Shown here piece by piece: positions 23,400 to 44,411 of a DNA stretch of 64,000 nucleotides. Made by a program: the position numbers and the translations under genes. The notes under the pieces are model-generated. The model was not told the origin of the DNA and did no database searches. It was given only the letters and a program-made list of their open reading frames with translations. This DNA is from Osedax fenrisi (Eukaryota; Annelida; Polychaeta; Sabellida; Siboglinidae). The stretch's first letter is position 1; the number at the start of each line of letters is the position of its first letter. The stretch is taken from NCBI GenBank assembly GCA_964019155.1, contig OZ025245.1:2781343-2845342 (forward strand), written 5' to 3'.

Positions 23400-23715
23400 T
23401 AGTATACCCAGAGAGTCGCATTTAAAAAAACTTGATTACAACATTATTATATACGGTTATTATATGATCGTTATTATAAAAGGAGCGTATTCTCTAGATT
23501 AATTATATATTTGCGATCAATTTTATTTAATTAATCTACAATTATTTACATATTATATCCCTACTTATATAGATATATTAAAAATTAAATCTGCGAGAGA
23601 TTATTGGTATATAAATCGTAGTAATATGTTACTTTAATAACTATTAATATAATTAGAATATTAAATTATAAACAGATATAAAATATTTATAAAATACTAT
23701 TACTACTATACCCAG
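23400..23715 (-). mobile_element. Dispersed copy of the array repeat (long-type body), minus orientation
   Basis: On the minus strand it opens with GTAGTAATAGTATTTTATAA, continues TCTGTTTATAATTTAATATT and AATTAATCTAGAGAATACG, and ends AAATGCGACTCTCTGGGTAT. These are the head, body and terminus of the units at 32209-45125. Its terminal end touches the inverted minisatellite directly (the junction is at about 23400). Confidence 0.85.
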
Positions 23716-23775
23716 ATATTCGCTTTTCAAAAAAAAACTTGATAACCCATAGTGGTGTGTTATTTCATTTAGCAA

Positions 23776-23862
23776 TAACAATAACAGTGATAGTAATAGT
23801 AATAGTAATAGTAATAGTAATAGTAAATGTAATAGTAATAGTAATACTAATAGTAATACTAA
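23776..23862. repeat. (AGTAAT)n-type microsatellite
   Basis: Imperfect AGTAAT hexamers. A (TA)n tract follows at about 23877-23907. Confidence 0.9.
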
Positions 23863-23869
23863 TTACATA

Positions 23870-23914
<45 letters not shown>

Positions 23915-24290
23915 TGGGAATTATGTCTAATACGGGCCGGTGTGTAATACGGGCCACTGCGATATCTCAGTAACTATTGTTCAAATGAAAAAAAAAATAT
24001 ATACAAGATTTATTTAGTATCACATTTCTATTAATAAGGGGTGTTTTTTATTTTAATATTTGCATTTATATTTTATATCTGTTTATAATTTAATATTCTA
24101 ATTATATTATTAGTTATTAAAGTAACATATTATTACGATTTATATACCAATAATCTCTCGCAAATTTAATTTTAAATATTTATAAATAAGTAGGGATATA
24201 ATATGTAAATAATTATAGATTAATTAAATAAAATTGATCGCAAATATATAATTAATCTAGAGAATATATATTTATATATATATATATTAA
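23915..24290 (+). repeat. Dispersed ACGGGCC repeat joined to a second long-type body copy
   Basis: TAATACGGGCCACTGCGATA and ATACAAGATTTATT...CACATTTCTATTAATAA recur at about 28130-28235. From about 24060 the sequence is a plus-strand copy of the body also seen inverted at 23400-23715 (GTTTATAATTTAATATTCTA to AATTAATCTAGAGAATA). The two body copies thus face opposite ways. Confidence 0.8.
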
Positions 24291-24540
24291 TATATTAATT
24301 TATTATATATATTGAAACTACACATTAAATTAATATAATTGGTATTTGTAAACTTGTTTTTATATAGTTTTGATCTAGTATTAGATTTAATGATATACTG
24401 AAAATTATAAATAATCTAATATAATATAGATTAAGTTCAATATATAGCTTAATATGTTATATCAATAAATTAATTTATCCAAGTAGATGCAGTATTTAAT
24501 GCAATTGTCCAGGATAATGCCATGTATTACAATTATTTAT

Positions 24541-26882
<2,342 letters not shown>

Positions 26883-26984
26883 TTAATTATAATACATGTT
26901 CTTATTGCATTTGCATTATGCAATTCATATACTTGAATAATTATATTATTTATAGTTATATTAGTAGTATTAAAAATTATAGTT

Positions 26985-27076
26985 GTAGTAGTAGTAGTAG
27001 TAGCAGTAGTAGTAGTAGTAGTAGCAGTAGTAGTAGTAGTAGTAGTAGTAAATGTAAATGTAAATGTAAATGTAAA
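26985..27076 (-). repeat. (TAC)n and (ATTTAC)n tail downstream of the LINE remnant
   Basis: On the minus strand four ATTTAC units pass into (TAC)n with two TGC interruptions. This lies about 250 bp 3' of the LINE stop codon, so it looks like the end of its 3' untranslated region. Confidence 0.7.
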
Positions 27077-27320
27077 TAGTTTATTATACACTGCATTAAT
27101 GTTTTATAAACATTCTTAGAGTGTGAACGAACAAATTAAACAGAACAAATATTACTAATAGTTTTTAGCATTTAAAAACATAACATGATAACTATATACA
27201 TACATATATGTGTATATAAATATATAAACGTATATAAATAAATATACATAAATATACAGATACATACAATACTTTCGTATATGTTATAAACTTTATAATA
27301 TTATTATAAAAGTATTACAA

Positions 27321-27938
27321 TCAATAGTTATTTAATATATAACGATATAAATGTTTATTGAACGTGTAATGGTTAATAATATTCTTAATGTTGGATGGAA
27401 GTTTGTTCCAAAGGTAAGGGGCATACCACCGATAAGATAGCTCGCCATATATTGAAGAATTAATTTTAGGTAGTTCAAAGTTAATTGTAGAATTTGATCG
27501 CAATTGCGAGTTATTAATAGATAACTGTAGCATATTATATATATATACATAGGTTTCTTAAATACTATAGCTTTATGCGTTATAGTGAGTATTTTATATA
27601 TAATAGATTGCTTAGTATTATACCAATTGATTTTAGAACGAAGTTCAGAAATACTTGTAGAATAATCAGTATAAGGAATTTTAAATATAATTCGAATGCA
27701 CCTATTTATAATGGAATCACATTTTTTTAGTAGTGTAGTATTAATTTTTATAAAGAAAAGAGTTGCAGTAATTTAGTTTAGAAATAATTAGTGAAGTAGA
27801 TACAATTTTAGCTGTATTTAGTGAAATGATAGGGCGAATTTTTTTTAAATTGTAAACATTATATGATGCAGACTTAAGTATATCTTTTACATGTATTTCA
27901 GTCGATAGATTTTGTGAAATAGTTATTCCAAGATACTT
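27321..27938 (-). pseudogene. LINE (non-LTR) reverse transcriptase remnant, C-terminal third
   Basis: Three open blocks on the minus strand form one decayed ORF2 end. Block 1 (27938-27744) reads KYLGITISQNL...SASYNVYNLKKIRPII...SKLNYCNSFLY, matching the YLGV-ID, LRNI-KIRP and RLDYCNSLLYG signatures. Block 2 (about 27690-27548) reads SELRSKINWYN...IIYKILTITHKAI, the LHWLP-xR-IxFKILxLTYKAL signature. Block 3 (27533-27321) reads APYLWNKLPSNIKN...FNKHLYRYI, the APKLWNSLP-IR-FK-xLKTYL end. Stops lie between blocks 1 and 2, and a frameshift in a TA tract separates 2 and 3. This is a CR1/L2/Jockey-type element. The catalytic FADD box would lie upstream and is not present. Confidence 0.9.
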
Positions 27939-27956
27939 TGTACAATACTAGATACT

Positions 27957-27967
27957 AGTAGTAGTAT

Positions 27968-28005
<38 letters not shown>

Positions 28006-28090
28006 TATTAAAGTATTAGTAGTAGTAGTAGTAGTAGTATATTAAAGTAGTAGTAGTAGTAGTAGTATATTAAAGTAGTAGTATACATTA
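27957..28090. repeat. (GTA)n microsatellite in three blocks with TATATTAAA spacers
   Basis: GTA runs separated twice by TATATTAAAGTA. It lies just 5' of the LINE remnant on the minus strand. Confidence 0.95.
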
Positions 28091-28280
28091 TAGGGAAATT
28101 GTTTATAATGCGGGCATGTTTGCAAACAATAATTATATATGTAATACGGACCACTGCGATATATCTGTAATTTATGTTCAAATCAAAAAAATATATATAC
28201 AAGATTTATTGAGTTTCATATTTCTATTAATAATGATTATTTTTTAATAGTTGCATTTATATTTCTAATATTGATCATTA
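28091..28280 (+). repeat. Dispersed ACGGACC repeat, second copy
   Basis: TGTAATACGGACCACTGCGA, ATATACAAGATTTATT and TTTCATATTTCTATTAATAA match 23935-24050. Confidence 0.75.
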
Positions 28281-32208
<3,928 letters not shown>

Positions 32209-32601
32209 TTGTATTGTAGTATTTTATAAATATGTTATATCTGTTTATAATTTAATATTCAAATTATATTAATAGTTATTAAAATAACATATTACAATCC
32301 TACAATCCTACAATCCCCCAATAAATTGCTATATTGCCAACTACATAAAAAATGTATATTTATGTTTATCTAAAAAAACATATGATAAATATTAGTTTTA
32401 AAACGATACCAACTAATACAGTACTGGTACATATGCCTGACTGGGTATCCTGCTTAGTATAAATCAGGAAATCGAACAGTATCCGGATATGCCTTGACCC
32501 GAAAAGTCTATAAAGATACACAATACAACGAAAAAGCTCAATGAAATAAAACTGCCTGGAAATCAGGTTTTTTTTAATGAGACTCTCTGGGTATAGGTAT
32601 T

Positions 32602-32998
32602 GTAGTAGTAGTAGTATTTTATAAATATGTTATATATGTTTATAATTTAATATTCAAATTATATTAATAGTTATTAAAATAACATATTACAATCCTACAA
32701 TCCTACAATCCCCCAATAAATTGCTATATTGCCAACTATATAAAAAATGTATATTTATGTTTATCTAAAAAAACCTATGATAAATATAAGATTTTAAAAT
32801 GATACCAACTAATACAGTACTGGTACATATGTCTGACTGGTTATCCTGCCTAGTATAAATCACGAAATCGAACAGTATCCGAATATGCCTTGACCCGAAC
32901 AAATCTATAAAGATACACAATACAACGAAAAAGCTCAATGAAATAAAACTGCCTGGAAATCAGGTTTTTTTTAATGAGACTCTCTGGGTATAGGTATT
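32602..32998 (+). repeat. Example short unit with internal 8-bp motif cluster
   Basis: Layout: (GTA)n, an AT-rich head, TACAATCCTACAATCCTACA then ATCCCCCAATAAATTGC, then the shared 3' part. The middle is three to four copies of the 8-bp motif that forms the large inverted minisatellites. The unit at 32999 has one copy fewer, so the motif number varies. Confidence 0.9.
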
Positions 32999-33389
32999 GT
33001 AGTAGTAGTAGTATTTTATAAATATGTTATATATGTTTATAATTTAATATTCAAATTATATTAATAGTTATTAAAATAACATATTACAATCCTACAATTC
33101 CCCAATAAATTGCTATATTGCCAACTATATAAAAAATGTATATTTATGTTTATCTAAAAAAACCTATGATAAATATAAGATTTTAAAATGATACCAACTA
33201 ATACAGTACTGGTACATATGTCTGACTGGTTATCCTGCCTAGTATAAATCACGAAATCGAACAGTATCCGAATATGCCTTGACCCGAACAAATCTATAAA
33301 GATACACAATACAACGAAAAAGCTCAATGAAATAAAACTGCGTGGAAATCAGGTTATTTTTTGAAATGCGACTCTCTGGTATAGTAGTT

Positions 33390-34113
33390 GTAGTAGTAGT
33401 AGTATTTTTTAAATATTTATATCTATTTATAATTTAATATTCAAATTATATTAATAGTTATTAAAATAACATATCACGATTTAGATATATCTACATATTA
33501 TTACATATTATGTATACCAATATTATCTATCGCAGATATAATTTTAAATATATCTAAATCAGTATGTAAATAATTGTAGATTACCTAAATAGAATGTATC
33601 CAAAATATAGAATTAATCTAGAGAATAGACCTATTTTTAATTACGGTTATATAATAATGTAAATATGTATTGTATTAATCATTAAATTATGAATTATATT
33701 TGTTATATATTTAATTGTTATCAATATTAAAAACTATCTGTATTTATATATATATATATAACATATATTTATATCTACTTGTATTGAAGCTAACATGTAA
33801 TCATAGTTTTAACAGAGATTACAGTAAAAAATAAATAGCTATATTGCCAACTAAATGAAAAATCTATATTTATGTTTATCTAAAAAACTTATAATAAATA
33901 TAAGTTTTAAAATGATACCAACTAATACAGTACTGGTAAATATGGCTGACTATGTATCCTGCCTAGTAAAATAAATCACGAAATCGAACAGTATCCGAAT
34001 ATGCCTTGACCCGAACAAATCTATAAAGATACACAATACAAAGAAAAAGATCAATGAAATAAAACTGCCTGGATATCAGGTTTTTTTTAATGAGACTCTC
34101 TGGGTATAGGTGT
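33390..34113 (+). repeat. Example long unit, 8-bp cluster replaced by a 330-bp body
   Basis: After the head it reads CATATCACGATTTAGATATA, TACCAATATTATCTATCGCA and TAATCTAGAGAATAGACCTA, a (TA)n tract and TTGTATTGAAGCTAACATGT. It then rejoins the shared 3' part at about GCTATATTGCCAACTA. This body is the one in the dispersed copies at 23400-24290, so the long form is probably ancestral. Confidence 0.85.
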
Positions 34114-35242
34114 TGTAGTAGTAGTAGTAGTATTTTATAAATATGTTATATCTGTTTATAATTTAATATTCAAATTATATTAATAGTTATTAAAATAACA
34201 TATTACAATCCTACAATCCTACAATCCCCCAATAAATGCTATATTGCCAACTATATAAAAAATGTATATTTATGTTTATCTAAAAAAACCTATGATACAT
34301 ATTAGTTTTAAAATGATACCAACTAATACAGTACTGGTACATATGTCTGACTGGGTATCCTGCCTAGTATAAATCACGAAATCGAACAGTCCGAATATGC
34401 CTTGACCCGAACAAATCTATAAAGATACACAATACAACGAAAAAGCTCAATGAAATAAAACTGCGTGGAAATCAGGTTATTTTTTGAAATGCGACTCTCT
34501 GGTATAGTAGTTGTAGTAGTAGTAGTATTTTTTAAATATTTATATCTATTTATAATTTAATATTCACATTATATTAATAGTTATTAAAATAACATATCAC
34601 GATTTAGATATATCTACATATTATTACATATTATTTATACCAATATTATCTATCGCAGAAATAATTTTAAATATATCTAAATCAGTATTTAAATAATTGT
34701 AGATTACTTAAATAAATGTATCCAAAATATAGAATTAATCTAGAGAATAGACCTATTTTTAATTACAGTTATATAATAATGTAAATATGTATTGTATTAA
34801 TCATTAAATTATGAATTATATTTGTTATATATTTAATTGTTATCAATATTAAAAACTATCTGTATTTATATATATATATAACATATATTTATCCGGATAT
34901 TTATATCTACTTGTATTGAAGCTAACATGTAATCATAGTTTTAACAGAGATTATATTAAACAATAAATAGCTATATTGCCAACTAAATGAAAAATCTATA
35001 TTTATGTTTATCTAAAAAACTTATAATAAATATAAGTTTTAAAATGATACCAACTAATACAGTACTGGTACATATATGGCTGACTATGTATCCTGCCTAA
35101 TATAAATCAGCAAATCGAACAGTATCCGGATATGCCTTGACCCGAAAAAATCTATGAAGATACACAATACAACGAAAAAGCTCAATGAAATTACCCACTA
35201 CGTGGAAATCAGGTTTTTTTAATGAGAATTCTGGGTATAGGT

Positions 35243-37557
35243 GTAGTAGTAGTAGTAGTATTTTATAAATATGTTATATCTGTTTATAATTTAATATTTA
35301 AATTATATTAATAGTTATTAAAATAACATATTACAATCCTACAATCCTACAATCCCCCAATAAATTGCTATATTGCCAACTATATAAAAAATGTATATTT
35401 ATGTTTATCTAAAAAAACCTATGATAAATATTAGTTTTTAAATGATACCAACTAATACAGTACTGGTACATATGTCTGACTGGGTATCCTGCCTAGTATA
35501 AATCACGAAATCGAACAGTATCCGAATATGCCTTGACCCGAACAAATCTATAAAGATACACAATTTAAAGAAAAAGATCAATGAAATAAAACTGCCTGGA
35601 AATCAGGTTTTTTTTTAATGAGACTCTCTGGGTATAGGTATTGTAGTAGTAGTAGTATTTTATAAATATGTTATATATGTTTATAATTTAATATTCAAAT
35701 TATATTAATAGTTATTAAAATAACATATTACAATCCTACAATCCTACAATCCCCCAATAAATTGCTATATTGCCAACTATATAAAAAATGTATATTTATG
35801 TTTATCTAAAAAAACCTATGATAAATATAAGATTTTAAAATGATACCAACTAATACAGTACTGGTACATATGCCTGACTGGTTATCCTGCCTAGTATAAA
35901 TCACGAAATCGAACAGTATCCGAATATGCCTTGACCCGAACAAATCTATAAAGATACACAATACAAAGAAAAAGATCAATGAAATAAAACTGCCTGGATA
36001 TCAGGTTTTTTTTAATGAGACTCTTTGGGTATAGGTGTTGTAGTAGTAGTAGTAGTATTTTATAAATATGTTATATCTGTTTATAATTTAATATTCAAAT
36101 TATATTAATAGTTATTAAAATAACATATTACAATCCTACAATCCTACAATCCCCCAATAAATTGCTATATTGCCAACTATATAAAAAATGTATATTTATG
36201 TTTATCTAAAAAAACCTATGATAAATATTAGTTTTAAAATGATACCAACTAATACAGTACTGGTACATATGCCTGACTGGGTATCCTGCTTAGTATAAAT
36301 CAGGAAATCGAACAGTATCCGGATATGCCTTGACCCGAAAAATCTATAAAGATACACAATACAACGAAAAAGCTCAATGAAATAAAACTGCGTGGAAATC
36401 AGGTTATTTTTTGAAATGCGACTCTCTGGTATAGTAGTTGTAGTAGTAGTAGTATTTTTTAAATATTTATATCTATTTATAATTTAATATTCAAATTATA
36501 TTAATAGTTATTAAAATAACATATCACGATTTAGATATATCTACATATTATTACATATTATATATACCAATATTATCTATCGCAGATATAATTTTAAATA
36601 TATCTAAATCAGTATGTAAATAATTGTAGATTACCTAAATAAAATGTATCCAAAATATAGAATTAATCTAGAGAATAGACCTATTTTTAATTACGGTTAT
36701 AAAATAATGTAAATATGTATTGTATTAATCATTAAATTATGAATTATATTTGTTATATATTTAATTGTTATCAATATTAAAAACTATCTGTATTTATATA
36801 TATATATATAACATATATTTATATCTACTTGTATTGAAGCTAACATGTAATCATAGTTTTAACAGATATTACAGTAACAAATAAATAGCTATATTGCCAA
36901 CTAAATGAAAAATCTATATTTATGTTTATTTAAAAAACTTATAATAAATATAAGTTTTAAAATGATACCAACTAATACAGTACTGGTAAATATGGCTGAC
37001 TATGTATCCTGCCTAGTATAAATCACGAAATCGAACAGTATCCGAATATGCCTTGACCCGAACAAATTTATAAAGATACACAATACAAAGAAAAAGATCA
37101 ATGAAATAAAACTGCCTGGAAATTAGGTTTTTTTTAATGAGACTCTCTGGGTATAGGTGTTGTAGTAGTAGTAGTATTTTATAAATATGTTATATATGTT
37201 TATAATTTAATATTCAAATTATATTAATAGTTATTAAAATAACATATTACAATCCTACAATCCTACAATCCCCCAATAAATTGATATATTGCCAACATAT
37301 AAAAAATGTATATTTATGTTTATCTAAAAAAACCTATGATAAATATTAGTTTTAAAATGATACCAACTAATACAGTACTGGTACATATGTCTGACTGGTT
37401 ATCCTGCCTAGTATAAATCACGAAATCGAACAGTATCCGAACATGCCTTGACCCGAACAAATCTATAAAGATACACAATACAAAGAAAAAGATCAATGAA
37501 ATAAAACTGCCTGGATATCAGGTTTTTTTTAATGAGACTCTCTGGGTATAGGTGTTG
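35243..37557 (+). repeat. Higher-order block, duplicated at 40189-42504
   Basis: A run of five units (three short, one long, one short) shares private variants with 40189-42504, offset about 4,946 bp. Examples are ATATTAGTTTTTAAATGATA and CACAATTTAAAGAAAAAG in the first unit, CTCTTTGGGT in the second, and CAGATATTACAGTAACAAAT in the long unit. The array therefore grew by multi-unit duplication. Confidence 0.85.
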
Positions 37558-39076
37558 TAGTAGTAGTAGTAGTATTTTATAAATATGTTATATCTGTTTA
37601 TAATTTAATATTCAAATTATATTAATAGTTATTAAAATAACATATTACAATCCTACAATCCTACAATCCCCCAATAAATTGCTATATTGCCAACTATATA
37701 AAAAATTTATATTTATGTTTATCTAAAAAAACCTATGATAAATATTAGTTTTAAAATGATACCAACTAATACAGTACTGGTACATATGCCTGACTGGGTA
37801 TCCTGCTTAGTATAAATCAGGAAATCGAACAGTATCCGGATATGCCTTGACCCGAAAAATCTATAAAGATACACAATACAACGAAAAAGCTCAATGAAAT
37901 AAAACTGCGTGGAAATCAGGTTATTTTTTGAAATGCGACTCTCTGGTATAGTAGTTGTAGTAGTAGTAGTATTTTTTAAATATTTATATCTATTTATAAT
38001 TTAATATTCAAATTATATTAATAGTTATTAAAATAACATATCACGATTTAGATATATCTACATATTATTACATATTATATATACCAATATTATCTATCGC
38101 AGATATAATTTTAAATATATCTAAATCAGTATGTAAATAATTGTAGATTACCTAAATAAAATGTATCCAAAATATAGAATTAATCTAGAGAATAGACCTA
38201 TTTTTAATTACGGTTATAAAATAATGTAAATATGTATTGTATTAATCATTAAATTATGAATTATATTTGTTATATATTTAATTGTTATCAATATTAAAAA
38301 CTATCTGTATTTATATATATATATATATAACATATATTTATATCTAGTTGTATTGAAGCTAACATGTAATCATAGTTTTAACAGATATTACAGTAAAAAA
38401 TAAATAGCTATATTGCCAACTAAATGAAAAATCTATATTTATGTTTATTTAAAAAACTTATAATAAATATAAGTTTTAAAATGATACCAACTAATACAGT
38501 ACTGGTAAATATGGCTGACTATGTATCCTGCCTAGTATAAATCACGAAATCGAACAGTATCCGAATATGCCTTGACCCGAACAAATCTATAAAGATACAC
38601 AATACAAAGAAAAAGATCAATGAAATAAAACTGCCTGGAAATTAGGTTTTTTTTAATGAGACTCTCTGGGTATAGGTGTTGTAGTAGTAGTAGTATTTTA
38701 TAAATATGTTATATATGTTTATAATTTAATATTCAAATTATATTAATAGTTATTAAAATAACATATTACAATCCTACAATCCTACAATCCCCCAATAAAT
38801 TGATATATTGCCAACATATAAAAAATGTATATTTATGTTTATCTAAAAAAACCTATGATAAATATAAGATTTTAAAATGATACCAACTAATACAGTACTG
38901 GTACATATGTCTGACTGGGTATCCTGCCTAGTATAAATCACGAAATCGAACAGTATCCGAATATGCCTTGACCCGAACAAATCTATAAAGATACACAATA
39001 CAAAGAAAAAGATCAATGAAATAAAACTGCCTGGAAATTAGGTTTTTTTTAATGAGACTCTCTGGGTATAGGTGTT

Positions 39077-39790
39077 GTAGTAGTAGTAGTATTTTATAAA
39101 TATGTTATATCTATTTATAATTTAATATTCAAATTATATTAATAGTTATTAAAATAGCATATTACGATTTAGATATATCTACATATTATTGGTATACCAA
39201 TTTTATCTATCGCAGATATAATTTTAAATATATCTAAATTAGTATGTAAATAATTTTAGATTACCTAAATAATATTAATCCAAAATATAGAAATAATCTA
39301 GAGAATAGACCTATTTTTAATTACGGTTATATAATAATGTAAATATTTATTATATTAATCATTTAATTATGAATTATATTTGTTATATATTTAATTGTTA
39401 TCAATATTAAAAACTATCTGTATTTATATATATATATATAACATATATTTATATCTACTTGTATTGAAGCTAACATGTAATCATAGTTTTAACAGATATT
39501 ACAGTAAAAAATAAATAGCTATATTGCCAACTAAATGAAAAATCTATATTTATGTTTATTTAAAAAACTTATAATAAATATAAGTTTTAAAATGATACCA
39601 ACTAATACAGTACTGATAAATATGGCTGACTATGTATCCTGCCTAGTATAAATCACGAAATCGAACAGTATCCGAATATGCCTTGACCCGAACAAATCTA
39701 TAAAGATACACAATACAAAGAAAAAGATCAATGAAATAAAACTGCCTGGAAATTAGGTTTTTTTTAATGAGACTCTCTGGGTATAGGTGT
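39077..39790 (+). repeat. Long unit subtype (L')
   Basis: Differs from other long units by AATAGCATATTACGATTTAG, ATTATTGGTATACCAATTTT and a loss of about 9 bp. The units at 42504 and 44014 share these marks. In the 44014 unit the internal (TA)n has grown to about 45 bp. Confidence 0.85.
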
Positions 39791-42700
39791 TGTAGTAGTA
39801 GTAGTATTTTATAACTATGTTATATATGTTTATAATTTAATATTCAAATTATATTAATAGTTATTAAAATAACATATTACAATCCTACAATCCTACAATC
39901 CCCCAATAAATTGCTATATTGCCAACTATATAAAAAATGTATATTTATGTTTATCTAAAAAAACCTATGATAAATATAAGATTTTAAAATGATACCAACT
40001 AATACAGTACTGGTACATATGCCTGACTGGTTATCCTGCCTAGTATAAATCACGAAATCGAACAGTATCCGAATATGCCTTGACCCGAACAAATCTATAA
40101 AGATACACAATACAAAGAAAAAGATCAATGAAATAAAACTGCCTGGATATCAGGTTTTTTTTAATGAGACTCTTTGGGTATAGGTGTTGTAGTAGTAGTA
40201 GTAGTATTTTATAAATATGTTATATCTGTTTATAATTTAATATTTAAATTATATTAATAGTTATTAAAATAACATATTACAATCCTACAATCCTACAATC
40301 CCCCAATAAATTGCTATATTGCCAACTATATAAAAAATGTATATTTATGTTTATCTAAAAAAACCTATGATAAATATTAGTTTTTAAATGATACCAACTA
40401 ATACAGTACTGGTACATATGTCTGACTGGGTATCCTGCCTAGTATAAATCACGAAATCGAACAGTATCCGAATATGCCTTGACCCGAACAAATCTATAAA
40501 GATACACAATTTAAAGAAAAAGATCAATGAAATAAAACTGCCTGGAAATCAGGTTTTTTTTTAATGAGACTCTCTGGGTATAGGTATTGTAGTAGTAGTA
40601 GTATTTTATAAATATGTTATATATGTTTATAATTTAATATTCAAATTATATTAATAGTTATTAAAATAACATATTACAATCCTACAATCCTACAATCCCC
40701 CAATAAATTGCTATATTGCCAACTATATAAAAAATGTATATTTATGTTTATCTAAAAAAACCTATGATAAATATAAGATTTTAAAATGATACCAACTAAT
40801 ACAGTACTGGTACATATGCCTGACTGGTTATCCTGCCTAGTATAAATCACGAAATCGAACAGTATCCGAATATGCCTTGACCCGAACAAATCTATAAAGA
40901 TACACAATACAAAGAAAAAGATCAATGAAATAAAACTGCCTGGATATCAGGTTTTTTTTAATGAGACTCTTTGGGTATAGGTGTTGTAGTAGTAGTAGTA
41001 GTATTTTATAAATATGTTATATCTGTTTATAATTTAATATTCAATTTATATTAATAGTTATTAAAATAACATATTACAATCCTACAATCCTACAATCCCC
41101 CAATAAATTGCTATATTGCCAACTATATAAAAAATGTATATTTATGTTTATCTAAAAAAACCTATGATAAATATTAGTTTTAAAATGATACCAACTAATA
41201 CAGTACTGGTACATATGCCTGACTGGGTATCCTGCTTAGTATAAATCAGGAAATCGAACAGTATCCGGATATGCCTTGACCCGAAAAATCTATAAAGATA
41301 CACAATACAACGAAAAAGCTCAATGAAATAAAACTGCGTGGAAATCAGGTTATTTTTTGAAATGCGACTCTCTGGTATAGTAGTTGTAGTAGTAGTAGTA
41401 TTTTTTAAATATTTATATCTATTTATAATTTAATATTCAAATTATATTAATAGTTATTAAAATAACATATCACGATTTAGATATATCTACATATTATTAC
41501 ATATTATATATACCAATATTATCTATCGCAGATATAATTTTAAATATATCTAAATCAGTATGTAAATAATTGTAGATTACCTAAATAAAATGTATCCAAA
41601 ATATAGAATTAATCTAGAGAATAGACCTATTTTTAATTACGGTTATAAAATAATGTAAATATGTATTGTATTAATCATTAAATTATGAATTATATTTGTT
41701 ATATATTTAATTGTTATCAATATTAAAAACTATCTGTATTTATATATATATATATATAACATATATTTATATCTACTTGTATTGAAGCTAACATGTAATC
41801 ATAGTTTTAACAGATATTACAGTAACAAATAAATAGCTATATTGCCAACTAAATGAAAAATCTATATTTATGTTTATTTAAAAAACTTATAATAAATATA
41901 AGTTTTAAAATGATACCAACTAATACAGTACTGGTAAATATGGCTGACTATGTATCCTGCCTAGTATAAATCACGAAATCGAACAGTATCCGAATATGCC
42001 TTGACCCGAACAAATTTATAAAGATACACAATACAAAGAAAAAGATCAATGAAATAAAACTGCCTGGAAATTAGGTTTTTTTTAATGAGACTCTCTGGGT
42101 ATAGGTGTTGTAGTAGTAGTAGTATTTTATAAATATGTTATATATGTTTATAATTTAATATTCAAATTATATTAATAGTTATTAAAATAACATATTACAA
42201 TCCTACAATCCTACAATCCCCCAATAAATTGATATATTGCCAACATATAAAAAATGTATATTTATGTTTATCTAAAAAAACCTATGATAAATATTAGTTT
42301 TAAAATGATACCAACTAATACAGTACTGGTACATATGTCTGACTGGGTATCCTGCCTAGTATAAATCACGAAATCGAACAGTATCCGAATATGCCTTGAC
42401 CCGAACAAATCTATAAAGATACACAATACAAAGAAAAAGATCAATGAAATAAAACTGCCTGGAAATTAGGTTTTTTTTAATGAGACTCTCTGGGTATAGG
42501 TGTTGTAGTAGTAGTAGTATTTTATAAATATGTTATATCTATTTATAATTTAATATTCAAATTATATTAATAGTTATTAAAATAGCATATTACGATTTAG
42601 ATATATCTACATATTATTGGTATACCAATTTTATCTATCGCAGATATAATTTTAAATATATCTAAATTAGTATGTAAATAATTTTAGATTACCTAAATAA

Positions 42701-44358
42701 TATTAATCCAAAATATAGAAATAATCTAGAGAATAGACCTATTTTTAATTACGGTTATATAATAATGTAAATATTTATTATATTAATCATTTAATTATGA
42801 ATTATATTTGTTATATATTTAATTGTTATCAATATTAAAAACTATCTGTATTTATATATATATATATAACATATATTTATATCTACTTGTATTGAAGCTA
42901 ACATGTAATCATAGTTTTAACAGATATTACAGTAAAAAATAAATAGCTATATTGCCAACTAAATGAAAAATCTATATTTATGTTTATTTAAAAAACTTAT
43001 AATAAATATAAGTTTTAAAATGATACCAACTAATACAGTACTGGTAAATATGGCTGACTATGTATCCTGCCTAGTATAAATCACGAAATCGAACAGTATC
43101 CGAATATGCCTTGACCCGAACAAATCTATAAAGATACACAATACAAAGAAAAAGATCAATGAAATAAAACTGCCTGGAAATTAGGTTTTTTTTAATGAGA
43201 CTCTCTGGGTATAGGTGTTGTAGTAGTAGTAGTATTTTATAAATATGTTATATATGTTTATAATTTAATATTCAAATTATATTAATAGTTATTAAAATAA
43301 CATATTACAATCCTACAATCCTACAATCCCCCAATAAATTGATATATTGCCAACATATAAAAAATGTATATTTATGTTTATCTAAAAAAACCTATGATAA
43401 ATATTAGTTTTAAAATGATACCAACTAATACAGTACTGGTACATATGTCTGACTGGTTATCCTGCCTAGTATAAATCACGAAATCGAACAGTATCCGAAT
43501 ATGCCTTGACCCGAACAAATCTATAATGATACACAATACAAAGAAAAAGATCAATGAAATAAAACTGCCTGGATATCAGGTTCTTTTTAATGAGACTCTC
43601 TGGGTATAGGTGTTGTAGTAGTAGTAGTAGTATTTTATAAATATGTTATATCTGTTTATAATTTAATATTTAAATTATATTAATAGTTATTAAAATAACA
43701 TATTACAATCCTAAAATCCTACAATCCCCCAATAAATTGCTATATTGCCAAATATATAAAAAATGTATATTTATGTTTATCTAAAAAAACCTATGATAAA
43801 TATAAGATTTTAAAATGATACCAACTAATACAGTACTGGTACATATGCCTGACTGGGTATCCTGCCTAGTATAAATCACGAAATCGAACAGTATCCGAAT
43901 ATGCCTTGACCCGAACAAATCTATAAAGATACACAATACAAAGAAAAAGATCAATGAAATAAAACTGCCTGGAAATTAGGTTTTTTTTAATGAGACTCTC
44001 TGGGTATAGGTGTTGTAGTAGTAGTAGTATTTTATAAATATGTTATATCTATTTATAATTTAATATTCAAATTATATTAATAGTTATTAAAATAGCATAT
44101 TACGATTTAGATATATCTACATATTATTGGTATACCAATTTTATCTATCGCAGATATAATTTTAAATATATCTAAATTAGTATGTAAATAATTTTAGATT
44201 ACCTAAATAATATTAATCCAAAATATAGAAATAATCTAGAGAATAGACCTATTTTTAATTACGGTTATATAATAATGTAAATATTTATTATATTAATCAT
44301 TTAATTATGAATTATATTTGTTATATATTTAATTGTTATCAATATTAAAAACTATCTG

Positions 44359-44411
<53 letters not shown>

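Noticed and set aside
32400..32600. Hammerhead ribozyme or tRNA-like SINE promoter in the array unit
   Set aside because: No CUGANGA...GAAA arrangement with a cleavage site, and no convincing A- and B-box pair at the right distance.
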